A stretch of 64,000 bases of DNA from Phaffia rhodozyma (taxonomy: Eukaryota; Basidiomycota; Tremellomycetes; Cystofilobasidiales; Mrakiaceae): the NCBI GenBank assembly GCA_014706385.1, contig JACGZH010000008.1, positions 1,302,001 through 1,366,000 on the forward strand, written 5' to 3'. The notes beneath the pieces were generated by a model. That model saw nothing but the letters and a program-made list of their open reading frames with translations. It was not told the origin of the DNA and did no database searches. A program made the position numbers and the translations under genes. Below, piece by piece: positions 48,236-59,603 of the stretch. How positions within the stretch are numbered: position 1 is the first letter of the stretch; each line of letters begins with the position of its first letter.

Positions 48236-48334
48236 GGCCGATTGGTGTAGTGGCTATCACAGCAGTTTTCGGTACTCGTCCGCAAGGTCGTCTTCGCTCG
48301 CTGCTGGTCGTCGGTTCGATCCCGACATCGGTCT
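48236..48334 (+). tRNA. tRNA-Arg(TCG) with intron, copy 5
   Basis: Same ends, length and intron as 9647-9745. Confidence 0.95.

Positions 48335-48561
48335 AAATGTTCACTTTTTGTGTCCCCCTTTCTTTTTTTGCCCTCTTTTTTGCCCTCCTTTTTGCCCTTC
48401 TTTTTCTCTGCACGCTCTCTCTGCACTCTGTTTCTATCGGCCGTTGTGTGGGTCACTGTCTGTCCGACCGGTCTGGCCTGTGTGCGCGTGTCCACCACGG
48501 TCGAGCCAGGTCGACACAGCTCCCTGTGGTGGGGCAGGCAGACGGGCGGGAAAACAAAAAA

Positions 48562-48635
48562 AGACCCATACCCGACTTGAACGGATGACCTCAAGATTTG
48601 GAATCTTGCGCTGCTACCAACTGAGCTAATGGGTC
48562..48635 (-). tRNA. tRNA-Trp(CCA), copy 6
   Basis: Same ends, length and anticodon as 226-299. Confidence 0.95.

Positions 48636-48792
48636 GCTTGCCCGGGGCCTCCGTGCCCAGAGGGTATGTCGAGCGCCCGGCTGGCTGGCCGTACAGACGG
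48701 TGGCACCATGCGGCCGGCTTGCAGGCCTCCAGCACGGACGGCCGGACGGGGGCCAGGGAAAAAACCGAGGGAAAACGAGCAAAAAGACAATG

Positions 48793-48864
48793 TTGCCAAG
48801 GCCCGTCTCGATCAGGCGACCTCCGGGTTATGAGCCCGGCGCGCTTCCACTGCGCTACTTGGCA
48793..48864 (-). tRNA. initiator tRNA-Met, copy 6
   Basis: Same ends, length and anticodon as 457-528. Confidence 0.96.

Positions 48865-49072
48865 TTGATGGGAGACCATGGCTGAGGAGTGTGTATGTGG
48901 TGTCGGCCGCAGGTCACGTGCCGGTGTCGATGTCAGTGTCGACGTCAGTGTCGATGCCAGTGCCAGCACCAGTGTCATTACCAATGCCAGTGTCAATGCC
49001 AGTCACACCATCGACTGGTGCGACCGACGGTACACCTGGCCATGGTCTGCCGGGTGGGCCTGACAGTCATCG

Positions 49073-49146
49073 GATCGATTAGCTCAGTTGGTTAGAGCGT
49101 GGTGCTAATAACGCCAAGGTCGCGGGTTCGACCCCCTCATTGATCA
49073..49146 (+). 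tRNA. tRNA-Ile(AAT), copy 6
   Basis: Same ends, length and anticodon as 737-810. Confidence 0.96.

Positions 49147-49402
49147 CTTTTTCTTTCTTTTTCTAATTTTCGCCATCTTTTTTTGCCATCTTTTTTGCAC
49201 CCCTCCTGTTCTCGACCGTTGCGGTCTGTGTGGCATTGTTGTCGACTGGCACGCTCCATGGTGAGCGATGCAGTGTTGTGACGGTGTGACGATGTGGTGG
49301 TGCGGTGGCGACGATGGGAACGCAGATATACACCCGGCTGTGCTGGACAGTGTCCGACCAGACATGGGCCTATGGTGTCTGGGCTGGGCTGGGAGGCATC
49401 GT

Positions 49403-49489
49403 GCATGCTTGGTGTAGTGGTATCGCGCCATGTTAGGGTCTTTGCGCCTTGTCTCATGGAGGTCCTCAGTTCAATCCTGGGAGCGTGCC
49403..49489 (+). tRNA. tRNA-Pro(AGG) with intron, copy 6
   Basis: Same ends, length and intron as 1067-1153. Confidence 0.96.

Positions 49490-49685
49490 TTTTTTCCTTT
49501 TCCTTTCGTTCTTTGTTTCCTTTTCCCGAGCGCTTCCTGTCGCTCTTCGTTGTTTTCTGCCACTTTTCACTCACTTTTTGCCACTCTCCGCCACTTTCTC
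49601 GGCAGCAGACAAGCGATGTGTGCACCCGGTGGAGACGTCTCTGACGCATGGACAAGGTGTCTGGACACGGATGACAGCCATCAAG

Positions 49686-49757
49686 TCCTCAATTGTCTAA
49701 CGGCTATGATAACCGCCTCTCACGCGGTAGGCCCGGGTTCGACTCCCGGTTGGGGAT
49686..49757 (+). tRNA. tRNA-Glu(CTC), copy 6
   Basis: Same ends, length and T73 as 1363-1434. Confidence 0.95.

Positions 49758-49974
49758 CTCTCTTTTGGTCTTTTCTTTTGCTCTCGTTTCTTTTTTTCTT
49801 TTTTTCCTTGTCCTTCTTTCCTTTCGTCTTGTTTTTGTATGTCCGTTCTGACCACTGGTATCAGCGCTGGTGTGTGCCTGCGGGTACTGTGTGGTTGAAT
49901 GCACGGTATGGGGTGCATGCACCGGCCAGCTGTCCAGCCACCTGGCGAGCGGACAAGGCTGACATCCAACCGAC

Positions 49975-50046
49975 TCTTGGATGGTCTAACGGTTATGATT
50001 TCCGCCTGTCACGCGGGAGACCGGGGTTCGACTCCCCGTCCGGGAG
49975..50046 (+). 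tRNA. tRNA-Asp(GTC), copy 6
   Basis: Same ends, length and anticodon as 1665-1736. Confidence 0.96.

Positions 50047-50423
50047 CACTTTTTGCCTTTTGCTCCTCTCTTTTGTACTTGCATTTGTACTTGCATTTGT
50101 ACTTGCATTTGTACTTGCATTTGCATTTGCATCTGTTCTTTCCATTCTCTTTTGCTGTACAGCTGTATGGTTGTCTTGCTTTGTTGTGTTTGTCCGTCGA
50201 CGGCCATCGATCGTTATCTTTTTTTCTTTGGTCTGTATGTCTCCTTCTTTTTCTCTTTCTTTTTCTTTTGCTCTCTTTGACGGCGCATGTTTGGCAGCAC
50301 ACGCTCCGAAAGACGCACCGAGCACAGCACAGCACGCCGACACGTGTGCGCTGGGCAGACCAACTGGCTGGATGGCTGTTGAGCACAGGCTATGGGCAGT
50401 CGATCGGCAGACCGAGACCATAC

Positions 50424-50506
50424 GCTGTCTTAATCAAGTGGTCTACGATGAGAGATTAGAAATCTCTTCCTCTTTGAGGGCGCAGGTTCGAATCCTGCAG
50501 ACAGCT
50424..50506 (+). tRNA. tRNA-Ser(AGA), copy 6
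   Basis: Same ends, length and T73 as 2118-2200. Confidence 0.94.

Positions 50507-50730
50507 TTCTTTTGCACCCTGTACTTTGCCACCGTGGCCTTTGCTCTTTTTGCTTTTTTTTTTCTCCTTCTTCTTCTCTTCTATGCCTTTGCCTATGTGT
50601 GTCTATGGTTGTCGTTCATGTATGCATAGTACGCACACACCGGGCAGCCAGCCCCCCAAAAAAAAGACGGCCACACCATCGAAGCCATCCTCACTGACAC
50701 ACAGAGCGAGGACCGGAAAAAAAAAAGGGA

Positions 50731-50816
50731 TGCCGTCAGCCTGAATCGAACAGGCGACCTTATGATTGCGGACAGATGTCTTCAGTCATACGCTCCACCA
50801 ATTGAGCTATGACGGC
50731..50816 (-). tRNA. tRNA-Phe(GAA) with intron, copy 6
   Basis: Same ends, length and intron as 2424-2509. Confidence 0.96.

Positions 50817-51011
50817 CGGTGACAGTCAGCGCCGTCCATCAGGCCATGGCCCGTCTGGGTGGCTGTCGGGCCGTCGGACCACTCAGCTGGCACTCACTCG
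50901 GTCGGTCTCAGCCGGGTCGGTGTGTGTGCTGACGCGGCAGGCAAAACATGCTGGGCACTGACCGTCAGCGTGTGCTGTCTGAGTGCTCGGACACAGCAGG
51001 CGACCATCCCA

Positions 51012-51084
51012 TGCCCTGTAGCTCAGTTGGTAGAGCGTGGAGCTGTTAACTCCAAGGTCTACGGTTCGAGCCCGTACGGGGCAG
51012..51084 (+). tRNA. tRNA-Asn(GTT), copy 6
   Basis: Same ends, length and anticodon as 2705-2777. Confidence 0.96.

Positions 51085-51247
51085 TCTTTTTGTCGTCTTT
51101 TTGTCTCCTCATTTTTTTTCCCTCTCCCTTTCCTGTGCAGTACTTCCCCTCTCGTCTTCTGCCGTCCATGAGGTGTGCGTGTTCTTGGTATGTTCTTGCG
51201 ATGGACATCATCCATCTTCCACCAGCATGCTCGGCCGGCAAGAAAAA

Positions 51248-51320
51248 AGGAGTCACCCGGGATTGAACCAGGGACCTGCTGGGTTGCAACCAGCCGCAAC
51301 TACCGCTGTGCTATAACTCC
51248..51320 (-). tRNA. tRNA-Cys(GCA), copy 6
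   Basis: Same ends, length and anticodon as 2963-3035. Confidence 0.96.

Positions 51321-51588
51321 GTATGAGGCTGCCGCGCCATCGGACAGATCATCCACAGGCACGCTTGCACACATGCACACAGCACAGTGGCAGCCGCTTT
51401 GTCGTCCTGCGATCGAGTAGTGGCAGCTGTGGACGCAACATCGCCCGGTGCGACCAGGCCGGCGTCACAGATGCTGCATCTGCACAGAGAAAACAAAAGG
51501 AACAAAGGAGCAGAAAAAAGAACAAGAAAAAAGAGCAAGAAAAAAGAGCAAGAAAAAAGAGCAAAAAGAACAAAAAGAACAAAAAGAG

Positions 51589-51660
51589 TAGTCGCACCCA
51601 GAGTCGAACTGGGGTCGTGAGTGTGTTAGACTCAAGTGATAACCGTTACACCATGCAACT
51589..51660 (-). tRNA. tRNA-Val(AAC), copy 6
   Basis: Same ends, length and anticodon as 3317-3388. Confidence 0.96.

Positions 51661-51851
51661 CTGATGACTGCCGGTCTCTGCCCAGTATCCTACTCATCGA
51701 CCAGGCACCGCTCGCTCCGCCGTCTGCCCGCCCGCCGCTGTGTGTCCATCGGTCGGCCGGCCCATCAGCCCGATCGTGCGACACCGGGACCATGCCTGCC
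51801 GACAAGCTGGCCCTCAGACGAGGCAGCCCGGGGAGAAAACAAAAAGGATCG

Positions 51852-51924
51852 TTCCCCATCCGGGAGTCGAACCCGGGTCCTCAGCGTGAAAAGCTGATAT
51901 CGTAAACCGTTTGACCAATGAGGA
51852..51924 (-). tRNA. tRNA-Glu(TTC), copy 6
   Basis: Same ends, length and anticodon as 3580-3652. Confidence 0.96.

Positions 51925-52064
51925 CTAGTACAAGCACGCCGAATCGGTCGAGTCGTCTGCAGTCGTCTGCAGTCGTGCGCAGTCGTGTGCAGCCTGCTCC
52001 GTCGTGCGGTAGGCTGTGAGCGGGTGGCCGCCGGTCAGCATGCTTCCGACCGGACGGCAAAAAG

Positions 52065-52136
52065 TGGACCCAGCAGGGATTGAACCCGCGGCCTTTCGCA
52101 TGCAAAGCGAATGTGATACCACTACACCATAAGCCC
52065..52136 (-). tRNA. tRNA-Ala(TGC), copy 6
   Basis: Same ends, length and G3:U70 as 3793-3864. Confidence 0.97.

Positions 52137-52275
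52137 GTGTGGGATGGAGGCGTGGTGTGTCGGCCGGTGGGGCGAAGTGCGGTGAGGTGCGGCGAGGTGA
52201 GGTCTGGTATGATGCTATCAGAAACAGAGTCTTGGTTGCAAAACCACACGGAACCTCTCGGCGGGGGGCAAAAGA

Positions 52276-52357
52276 TGAACAGAGGGGGATTCGAACCCCC
52301 GCATCTTGCGATATCAGAACTTGAGTCTGACGCCTTAGACCGCTCGGCCATCTGTCC
52276..52357 (-). tRNA. tRNA-Leu(CAA), copy 6
   Basis: Same ends, length and anticodon as 4039-4120. Confidence 0.96.

Positions 52358-52447
52358 GGATGGGGTGCGTGAGGTGTGTGTGGGTGCGGGAGTGTGCGGG
52401 AGTGTGGGCCGGGGTAGAGCGAGTGCACCCTGCCCGGGCACACACAC

Positions 52448-52533
52448 GCCCCGTTGGCAGAATGGTAACGCGTCTCCTTCCTACTGTCTGGTGAGAGAGG
52501 TGAAGATTCTGGGTTCAATCCCCAGGCGGGGTT
52448..52533 (+). tRNA. tRNA-Arg(CCT) with intron, copy 6
   Basis: Same ends, length and intron as 4230-4315. 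Confidence 0.9.

Positions 52534-52766
52534 TCTCTTTTTTTGCGGCGGGCGTGGTTGGGGTGTGGTTGGGGCGTGGTTGGGGTGTGAGTGGGGCGTG
52601 GTTGGGGTTGTGAGTGGGGTGTGAGTGGGGTGTGAGTGAGAATGTGAGTGAGAAGGTGGGTGAGAATGTGGGTGTACACGTGAGACGCTTGGTATGCTGG
52701 CGGGCTGTAGAGTGTGGACTGTATGCGCAGGGTATAGGACTGATGTATGTGGACCCTCCCATCAAC

Positions 52767-52838
52767 GGGATGTTCGTATAATGGTTATTATTCCAGATTT
52801 CCATTCTGGAGACAGGTGTTCGATTCACCTACATCTCA
52767..52838 (+). tRNA. tRNA-Gly(TCC), copy 6
   Basis: Same ends, length and anticodon as 4514-4585. Confidence 0.96.

Positions 52839-53007
52839 TTTTTGTCATTTTTTTTTTGTGCGCGTGGCGGGGGCGGAGGCGGGTGGCAGTACAAGACACT
52901 GTGCGGACGGCGGCAAGACTCTGAGGCACACGACCGGGGCGTGGGAGGGGCTAGTTGGGTGGCGGCGTTGGTGTCTAGGGGTACGGGCCGGGCTGGGGAC
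53001 TATAACC

Positions 53008-53101
53008 GCCCTGTTAGCTCAATCGGTAGAGCGTCAGACTCTTACCCAGTCTCTTGACAGTTGGCATCTGAAGGCTGGGGGTTCGACCCCCCCATGGGGC
53101 T
53008..53101 (+). tRNA. tRNA-Lys(CTT) with intron, copy 6
   Basis: Same ends, length and intron as 4754-4847. Confidence 0.95.

Positions 53102-53319
53102 AGCTTCGTTTTTGTGTGTCGGTGTGATTTTTTGTTTCTGTTTCTGTTTCTGTTTTCGTTCTTTGTGTTTTTGTTTGCTGGCTTGGTGTGCGCTTGGTGG
53201 GCCGTCGACGGTGGAAGGGTGCATGGAGGGTTGAACAGAGGTGAGAGGTGGGTCGGCTGGTGGGTCGCGCGGGCATGTCTGACGATCTGGGCTGGTAGCA
53301 CGGACAGACAGACACACAC

Positions 53320-53392
53320 GGGGATTTAGCTCAGTTGGCAGAGCGCAATCTTAGCATGGTTGAGGTCGTGAGTTCGATTCTTACAATCTCCA
53320..53392 (+). tRNA. tRNA-Ala(AGC), copy 6
   Basis: Same ends, length and G3:U70 as 5078-5150. 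Confidence 0.97.

Positions 53393-53601
53393 CTTTTTTG
53401 TGTCGTTTTTGTGTGTTTTTTTGTGTTTTTTGGTAGTCTTTTTTTTTTTTCCGCCCGCTGCCTTTTTTGCACTCTCTTCTTTCGCTCTGCTCCTCTCGGT
53501 CATGCTCCGTCCTGCCCACCACATCACACACCATGTGTTGCACCGAGACAGGCCGGCTGCTGCGAGCACACTGGCCGACCGGCCGGACAGGCCTTCATCC
53601 A

Positions 53602-53694
53602 GGTGAGGTGGCCGAGTGGTCTAAGGCGCTGTGTTAAGGCTCTTTCTATGCCCCGCAGTCAGTAATGGCGCGAGTTCGAATCTCGCCCTCATCA
53602..53694 (+). tRNA. tRNA-Leu(AAG) with intron, copy 6
   Basis: Same ends, length and intron as 5361-5453. Confidence 0.95.

Positions 53695-53866
53695 CTTTTT
53701 GTCCGGCCGGCACGGGCCGTGCCTCTCGGGTCTGCCTGGCCGGGCTGTGCTCTCAGGTGCGGTTGCCATGGTAGTATGATGCCACGTTGCAACACTGCCA
53801 CACCCCCTTGCTGTCTGCCGGTCCGTTTTGGACTGTGGACTGAATGAACAGACCGTACAGCATCCA

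Positions 53867-53937
53867 ACAGCTGTGGTGAAATGGTATCATTGGTGCTTGC
53901 CATGCACTAGGCCGGGGTTCGATTCCCCGCGGTTGTA
53867..53937 (+). tRNA. tRNA-Gly(GCC), copy 6
   Basis: Same ends, length and anticodon as 5625-5695. Confidence 0.95.

Positions 53938-54128
53938 TCCTTTTTTTTTCTCGTCCCACACACCGATCGGCTCTGTGCTGGCGGGTGCACATCTGCCGAT
54001 CGTCCGTGTTCGGTCTCGCCGGCTGGTGCGATGATGGTGTGTGCTGCCGTTCGGACGAGCAGTGCGTCTGTGCCGACACAGGGGCAGGACACGAAGGACG
54101 TACCGACGCGCTCGGTGGACACCAACCG

Positions 54129-54201
54129 TCCTTCTTAGCTCAGTTGGTAGAGCGCGACACTAGTAATGTCGAGGTCAGTCGTTCAAATCGGCTAGCAGGA
54201 A
54129..54201 (+). tRNA. tRNA-Thr(AGT), copy 6
   Basis: Same ends, length and U5:C68 mismatch as 5887-5959. Confidence 0.95.

Positions 54202-54400
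54202 CATTCTTCTTTTTTTTTATTCTCCGTTCATTTCCGTTCATTTCTTCTTCTTCTTTTTCTGTTGTATCCTTCCCTGTCGCCCCGGCGGGCGTCTGGTCGA
54301 CGCGTGCTCGTTAGGGTTCCGCACAAAGCACAGCACCACACCACACCACACACCACAAACGACACCACAAACAACACCACAAACGCAGGGAAAGCATGCT

Positions 54401-54499
54401 GGTGAAGTGGCCGAGTGGTCTAAGGCGCTGTGTTTAGGTCTCTCTTCCGAGTCCAGACCGCAGTCAGTAATGGCGCGAGTTCAAATCTCGTCTTCATCA
54401..54499 (+). tRNA. tRNA-Leu(TAG) with intron, copy 6
   Basis: Same ends, length and intron as 6158-6256. Confidence 0.95.

Positions 54500-54533
54500 T
54501 TCCTTTTGTCCCGGCCGGGGGGGCAGGGCAGCT

Positions 54534-54615
54534 GGGGATTTAGGCTAGTTGGTAAACTGGACGCTTCGCACTGTCGATCATGTGTCATTCCTGGGTTCGA
54601 TTCCCGGAGTCTCCA
54534..54615 (+). tRNA. tRNA-Ala(CGC) with intron, copy 6
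   Basis: Same ends, length and intron as 6292-6373. Confidence 0.93.

Positions 54616-54772
54616 TCTCTTTTTGGTGTGTTTCGGTGTGTTTTGTTTTATCTTGGCGTATTTGATTTCGTTGCATTTCATATGGCATGTTGTGTGTCGT
54701 GTTCTGTGTGTCTTCTCTTGGTCTGCTGCCCACCGGCTTGTGCTCACCGCTCACCGAGCGGCGTCCATCCAA

Positions 54773-54882
54773 GGCCGTTTGGCGGAGTGGTCTAACGCGG
54801 TAGCCTCGAACGAGTCCCCTCTGTGGGACGACGCGACAGCTACTCTTCTCTGAAGGCGTAGGTTCAAATCCTACAGCGGTCG
54773..54882 (+). tRNA. tRNA-Ser(CGA) with intron, copy 6
   Basis: Same ends, length and intron as 6531-6640. Confidence 0.95.

Positions 54883-55024
54883 TCCTTTCTCTTTTTCTTT
54901 TTGCCCACTTCCGTTCTCTCTGCCTTCTGTCGCGTCGATCCTTCCTTGCTGTCTGTGTTTGCTGTCTCCGCATGCTCACACCCCGCCAGGCAGACAGACA
55001 GACGGGCTGACGGGCTGCCATCGT

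Positions 55025-55118
55025 GCGTGATTGGTGTAGTGGTATCACGCCAAGTTTGGGCACACTTTCTGCCGTGCACATCTCTTGGAGGTCTTCGGTT
55101 CAATCCCGGAATCGCGCC
55025..55118 (+). tRNA. tRNA-Pro(TGG) with intron, copy 6
   Basis: Same ends, length and intron as 6783-6876. Confidence 0.96.

Positions 55119-55578
55119 TTTTTGTTCGGCCCGTCTGGGCGGGTGGCGTGGTCGGTGTAGGGTTACTTGCTGTGTCAGTTGCTGTGTTACTTGCTGTGCT
55201 ACTCATAGGATTACCCGCCACATAGCGTCCGCTGTTACCCTATGCTGTGTACTCTTTTTTTTTTTCTTTTTCTTTTTCCTCTCCCGTTTTTTCTTTGTCC
55301 TCTTTTTTCCTCTTTTTTTCCCTTCTTTTTTCCCTTCTTTTCCCTCTTTTCCCTTTTTCTTCTTTTTTCTTCTTTTTTTTCTGTCAACGATAGATGCATC
55401 AATATAGAAAGAGAAAAAGACATATGGCAGAAAGACAACAGCATAACAATGGCAACACAGTAAAAACATAGCGAGAACACAACGAGAACACAACGAGAAA
55501 CACAACCATGCAATGCAATGCACCAGCAACACAGTGTCAACACAACAGAAAGACCAAAACAAAAGAAGGCAAAGATCC

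Positions 55579-55675
55579 TCGTAGTCAGACGCCTTACCGC
55601 TGGGCCACTCGGCCAGAGCGAATGGGTGGTGGGACCACTAGACCAAGACGGGGTTCGAACCCGCGATTTCCTGAT
55579..55675 (-). tRNA. permuted tRNA-Arg(ACG), copy 6
   Basis: 3' half before 5' half, same length, linker and flanking inverted repeat as 7420-7516. Confidence 0.9.

Positions 55676-55908
55676 GCATACAAGCTGGCAGCCGGCCATG
55701 ACGACCGTTCCACCATCTTTGCCTTTAGCTTTCGTCTGGTTGTGTGGATGTATGGCCAAGTGGATGTGTGGGCGTTGGCTCTGCTAGGGTTATCCGAGGC
55801 GGTGGGCGTCCGGCCGATCCGTCCGATCGCCCATCGGATATCGGACGTCGGACGTCGGACGTCGAGCCCCGGAGTACGGAGCCCGGCGGAGAAAAGGCCG
55901 TGTCGATC

Positions 55909-55992
55909 GGTCGCCTGGTCTAGTGGTATGACGCTTGCTTCACATCTCACCCGGTGCGCAATAGGTCGCCAGTTCGATCCTGGCGGTGACCA
55909..55992 (+). 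tRNA. tRNA-Val(CAC) with intron, copy 6
   Basis: Same ends, length and intron as 7750-7833. Confidence 0.92.

Positions 55993-56212
55993 TGACGTCT
56001 TTTTGCCCTCAGCACACGGCCACGATGGACAGACCGAGAGAAGCCATCGCAAGATAAGATGCATGATAAGATACACAGCCAGCCGACAGAGATGGCAGAT
56101 AAGATCGACAGACACGATCGATCGGCAAGAAAGAAAGAAGATAAGATGGCGATAAAGACAAAAGACAAAAGACAAAAGATACAAGATAAAAGCCAGGTCG
56201 GCAAAAAGACAA

Positions 56213-56312
56213 GGCGCGATCCCGGGATTGAACCGAGGACCTCCGTCAGACACGTGTTTCATGCGAGCCAGCAAAGCCCGAAGACGGCGTGATACCACTA
56301 CACCAATCCCGC
56213..56312 (-). tRNA. tRNA-Pro(CGG) with intron, copy 6
   Basis: Same ends, length and intron as 8061-8160. Confidence 0.94.

Positions 56313-56390
56313 CAGTGATCGCACAGGCCTGGCCGGTCAGTTTGTCGGTCTCCAGCCGGCCGTCCGTCCGTCCGTCCGGGAGGCAAAAGA

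Positions 56391-56488
56391 TACTCCATAT
56401 GAGGTTCGAACTCATGATCCTTGTTAAGCACTAGAGGCACGGACGGCAACCTATAAGAACAATGCGATAACCACTTCGCCAATGGAGT
56391..56488 (-). tRNA. tRNA-Ile(TAT) with intron, copy 6
   Basis: Same ends, length and intron as 8239-8336. Confidence 0.96.

Positions 56489-56650
56489 AAAGGTAAGCGT
56501 CGGTGGAAAAAGACGAGACAGGACGAGACAGGACGAGACAGGACGAGAGAAGGCCGCACCGGACGGCACACGCCAGACCGGGCCGAGTCCGACAGAAGAC
56601 GGCACAGGCGGCAGGAGGAAGGACGGGAAAAAGAGGGCAAAAAAAAGGAA

Positions 56651-56733
56651 AGGTCCTACTCAGATTCGAACTGGGGATTCGAGAAGGTGAGTCAATCAGA
56701 ATCTCGCGTGATAACCAACTTCACCATAGAACC
56651..56733 (-). tRNA. tRNA-Gln(CTG) with intron, copy 6
   Basis: Same ends, length and intron as 8510-8592. Confidence 0.95.

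Positions 56734-56925
56734 GGTCGTTGTCGGCCTATTGCCCTCGCGAGTCTCGTTCCGGCGGTGTGTCCGCTGGCAAGGGTCCGTC
56801 GGCGCGTGTCCGCTGGCAGGTGTGCTTACATCGCTGGCCGACCTGTCCGCCCGCCGCACGTGGCCCGGCCGGCATGACACGCACGGCCGACCCGATACAC
56901 ACAGCGGACATCGGAGCAAAAAGCA

Positions 56926-56998
56926 AGCCCAAACGCGGATTTGAACCACGGACCTCACCGTTACGAGCGGCGCACTATAACCACTTAGCTATTCGGGC
56926..56998 (-). tRNA. tRNA-Thr(CGT), copy 6
   Basis: Same ends, length and T73 as 8785-8857. Confidence 0.95.

Positions 56999-57149
56999 CT
57001 GGTGCCCGTCGCCCGGTCGTGTTGTCTCTAACGGTGTTGGTGTGTCGATGTGTTGGTGTACCGGTGTGGTCAGGACCCGGCCCACACCGTCCGCTCGGCC
57101 AGACGTAGCCCATCGAGGTCGACCGCCGGGGCGGCTGGGCAGTCAACGT

Positions 57150-57236
57150 GCCTGGGTAGTTTAGTGGTAAAACGTAGGTCTCATACCGTCACCCGAGTGT
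57201 GATCCTCAGCCGCGAGTTCGATTCTCGCTCTGGGCA
57150..57236 (+). tRNA. elongator tRNA-Met with intron, copy 6
   Basis: Same ends, length and intron as 9009-9095. Confidence 0.94.

Positions 57237-57484
57237 ACCCTTTTTTTTCCTCTTTTGCTGTGTTTCCCATCCTTCCTGATGGTTGGTGGGCGGCCGGGCT
57301 GGGCCAGGCGGAGGTGCGGTCGGATCCGGCCGTCAGATGGGCTGAGCATGACGGCAGTGGAAGTGGAAGTGGCGGCGGTGGCGGTGGCGGTGGCGTCGGC
57401 AGTGCTGATGACGACGACGACTGCTGCTGCGCAGAGTCCGCTTGGACGAGAATCTATCCGGACAAACGGTGCTGGCACCATACC

Positions 57485-57571
57485 CGCCGCTTAGCTCATC
57501 TGGAAGAGCGTTGGTTTGTAAAGGATACACTTGTTCACCGAAGGCACTCGGTTCGATCCCGAGAGCGGCGA
57485..57571 (+). tRNA. tRNA-Tyr(GTA) with intron, copy 6
   Basis: Same ends, length and intron as 9338-9424. 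Confidence 0.97.

Positions 57572-57793
57572 TCTTGTTTTTTTGCCTTTTGCTTTTTGTT
57601 CTTTTTTGTTCTTTTTTTTCTGCCTTGTGGCTGCTTCCTCTTTGACTGCTAGGGTTCCTGCCTTCGGTCCAGTCCGGTCGCTCTCACGCAGCATGCGCAC
57701 TGTCTCGGCCAGACGGGCGATGCGACCGATGACGTTCTCCCAGCTGCTGCTGCCGATGTAGTGGTCACCGGGGCAGGGCAAGCGATCATATCT

Positions 57794-57892
57794 GGCCGAT
57801 TGGTGTAGTGGCTATCACAGCAGTTTTCGGTACTCGTCCGCAAGGTCGTCTTCGCTCGCTGCTGGTCGTCGGTTCGATCCCGACATCGGTCT
57794..57892 (+). tRNA. tRNA-Arg(TCG) with intron, copy 6
   Basis: Same ends, length and intron as 9647-9745. Confidence 0.95.

Positions 57893-58118
57893 AAATGTTC
57901 ACTTTTTGTGTCCCCCTTTCTTTTTTGCCCTCTTTTTTGCCCTCCTTTTTGCCCTTCTTTTTCTCTGCACGCTCTCTCTGCACTCTGTTTCTATCGGCCG
58001 TTGTGTGGGTCACTGTCTGTCCGACCGGTCTGGCCTGTGTGCGCGTGTCCACCACGGTCGAGCCAGGTCGACACAGCTCCCTGTGGTGGGGCAGGCAGAC
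58101 GGGCGGGAAAACAAAAAA

Positions 58119-58192
58119 AGACCCATACCCGACTTGAACGGATGACCTCAAGATTTGGAATCTTGCGCTGCTACCAACTGAGCTAATGGGTC
58119..58192 (-). tRNA. tRNA-Trp(CCA), copy 7
   Basis: Same ends, length and anticodon as 226-299. Confidence 0.95.

Positions 58193-58349
58193 GCTTGCCC
58201 GGGGCCTCCGTGCCCAGAGGGTATGTCGAGCGCCCGGCTGGCTGGCCGTACAGACGGTGGCACCATGCGGCCGGCTTGCAGGCCTCCAGCACGGACGGCC
58301 GGACGGGGGCCAGGGAAAAAACCGAGGGAAAACGAGCAAAAAGACAATG

Positions 58350-58421
58350 TTGCCAAGGCCCGTCTCGATCAGGCGACCTCCGGGTTATGAGCCCGGCGCG
58401 CTTCCACTGCGCTACTTGGCA
58350..58421 (-). tRNA. initiator tRNA-Met, copy 7
   Basis: Same ends, length and anticodon as 457-528. Confidence 0.96.

Positions 58422-58629
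58422 TTGATGGGAGACCATGGCTGAGGAGTGTGTATGTGGTGTCGGCCGCAGGTCACGTGCCGGTGTCGATGTCAGTGTCGAC
58501 GTCAGTGTCGATGCCAGTGCCAGCACCAGTGTCATTACCAATGCCAGTGTCAATGCCAGTCACACCATCGACTGGTGCGACCGACGGTACACCTGGCCAT
58601 GGTCTGCCGGGTGGGCCTGACAGTCATCG

Positions 58630-58703
58630 GATCGATTAGCTCAGTTGGTTAGAGCGTGGTGCTAATAACGCCAAGGTCGCGGGTTCGACCCCCTCATTGA
58701 TCA
58630..58703 (+). tRNA. tRNA-Ile(AAT), copy 7
   Basis: Same ends, length and anticodon as 737-810. Confidence 0.96.

Positions 58704-58959
58704 CTTTTTCTTTCTTTTTCTAATTTTCGCCATCTTTTTTTGCCATCTTTTTTGCACCCCTCCTGTTCTCGACCGTTGCGGTCTGTGTGGCATTGTTGTC
58801 GACTGGCACGCTCCATGGTGAGCGATGCAGTGTTGTGACGGTGTGACGATGTGGTGGTGCGGTGGCGACGATGGGAACGCAGATATACACCCGGCTGTGC
58901 TGGACAGTGTCCGACCAGACATGGGCCTATGGTGTCTGGGCTGGGCTGGGAGGCATCGT

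Positions 58960-59046
58960 GCATGCTTGGTGTAGTGGTATCGCGCCATGTTAGGGTCTTT
59001 GCGCCTTGTCTCATGGAGGTCCTCAGTTCAATCCTGGGAGCGTGCC
58960..59046 (+). tRNA. tRNA-Pro(AGG) with intron, copy 7
   Basis: Same ends, length and intron as 1067-1153. Confidence 0.96.

Positions 59047-59242
59047 TTTTTTCCTTTTCCTTTCGTTCTTTGTTTCCTTTTCCCGAGCGCTTCCTGTCGC
59101 TCTTCGTTGTTTTCTGCCACTTTTCACTCACTTTTTGCCACTCTCCGCCACTTTCTCGGCAGCAGACAAGCGATGTGTGCACCCGGTGGAGACGTCTCTG
59201 ACGCATGGACAAGGTGTCTGGACACGGATGACAGCCATCAAG

Positions 59243-59314
59243 TCCTCAATTGTCTAACGGCTATGATAACCGCCTCTCACGCGGTAGGCCCGGGTTCGAC
59301 TCCCGGTTGGGGAT
59243..59314 (+). tRNA. tRNA-Glu(CTC), copy 7
   Basis: Same ends, length and T73 as 1363-1434. Confidence 0.95.

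Positions 59315-59531
59315 CTCTCTTTTGGTCTTTTCTTTTGCTCTCGTTTCTTTTTTTCTTTTTTTCCTTGTCCTTCTTTCCTTTCGTCTTGTTTTTGTATGTC
59401 CGTTCTGACCACTGGTATCAGCGCTGGTGTGTGCCTGCGGGTACTGTGTGGTTGAATGCACGGTATGGGGTGCATGCACCGGCCAGCTGTCCAGCCACCT
59501 GGCGAGCGGACAAGGCTGACATCCAACCGAC

Positions 59532-59603
59532 TCTTGGATGGTCTAACGGTTATGATTTCCGCCTGTCACGCGGGAGACCGGGGTTCGACTCCCCGTCCGG
59601 GAG
59532..59603 (+). tRNA. tRNA-Asp(GTC), copy 7
   Basis: Same ends, length and anticodon as 1665-1736. Confidence 0.96.

Larger units (their letters stand above)
38784..48334. repeat. tRNA array unit 5 (9551 bp), short type
   Basis: Short type, closely matching units 6 and 7. Between about 39600 and 45070 it carries extra single-base indels, including in Pro(AGG), Asp and Lys. 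Confidence 0.95.
48335..57892. repeat. tRNA array unit 6 (9558 bp), short type
   Basis: Clean short-type unit. All 34 tRNA genes have the same lengths as in unit 1. Confidence 0.97.
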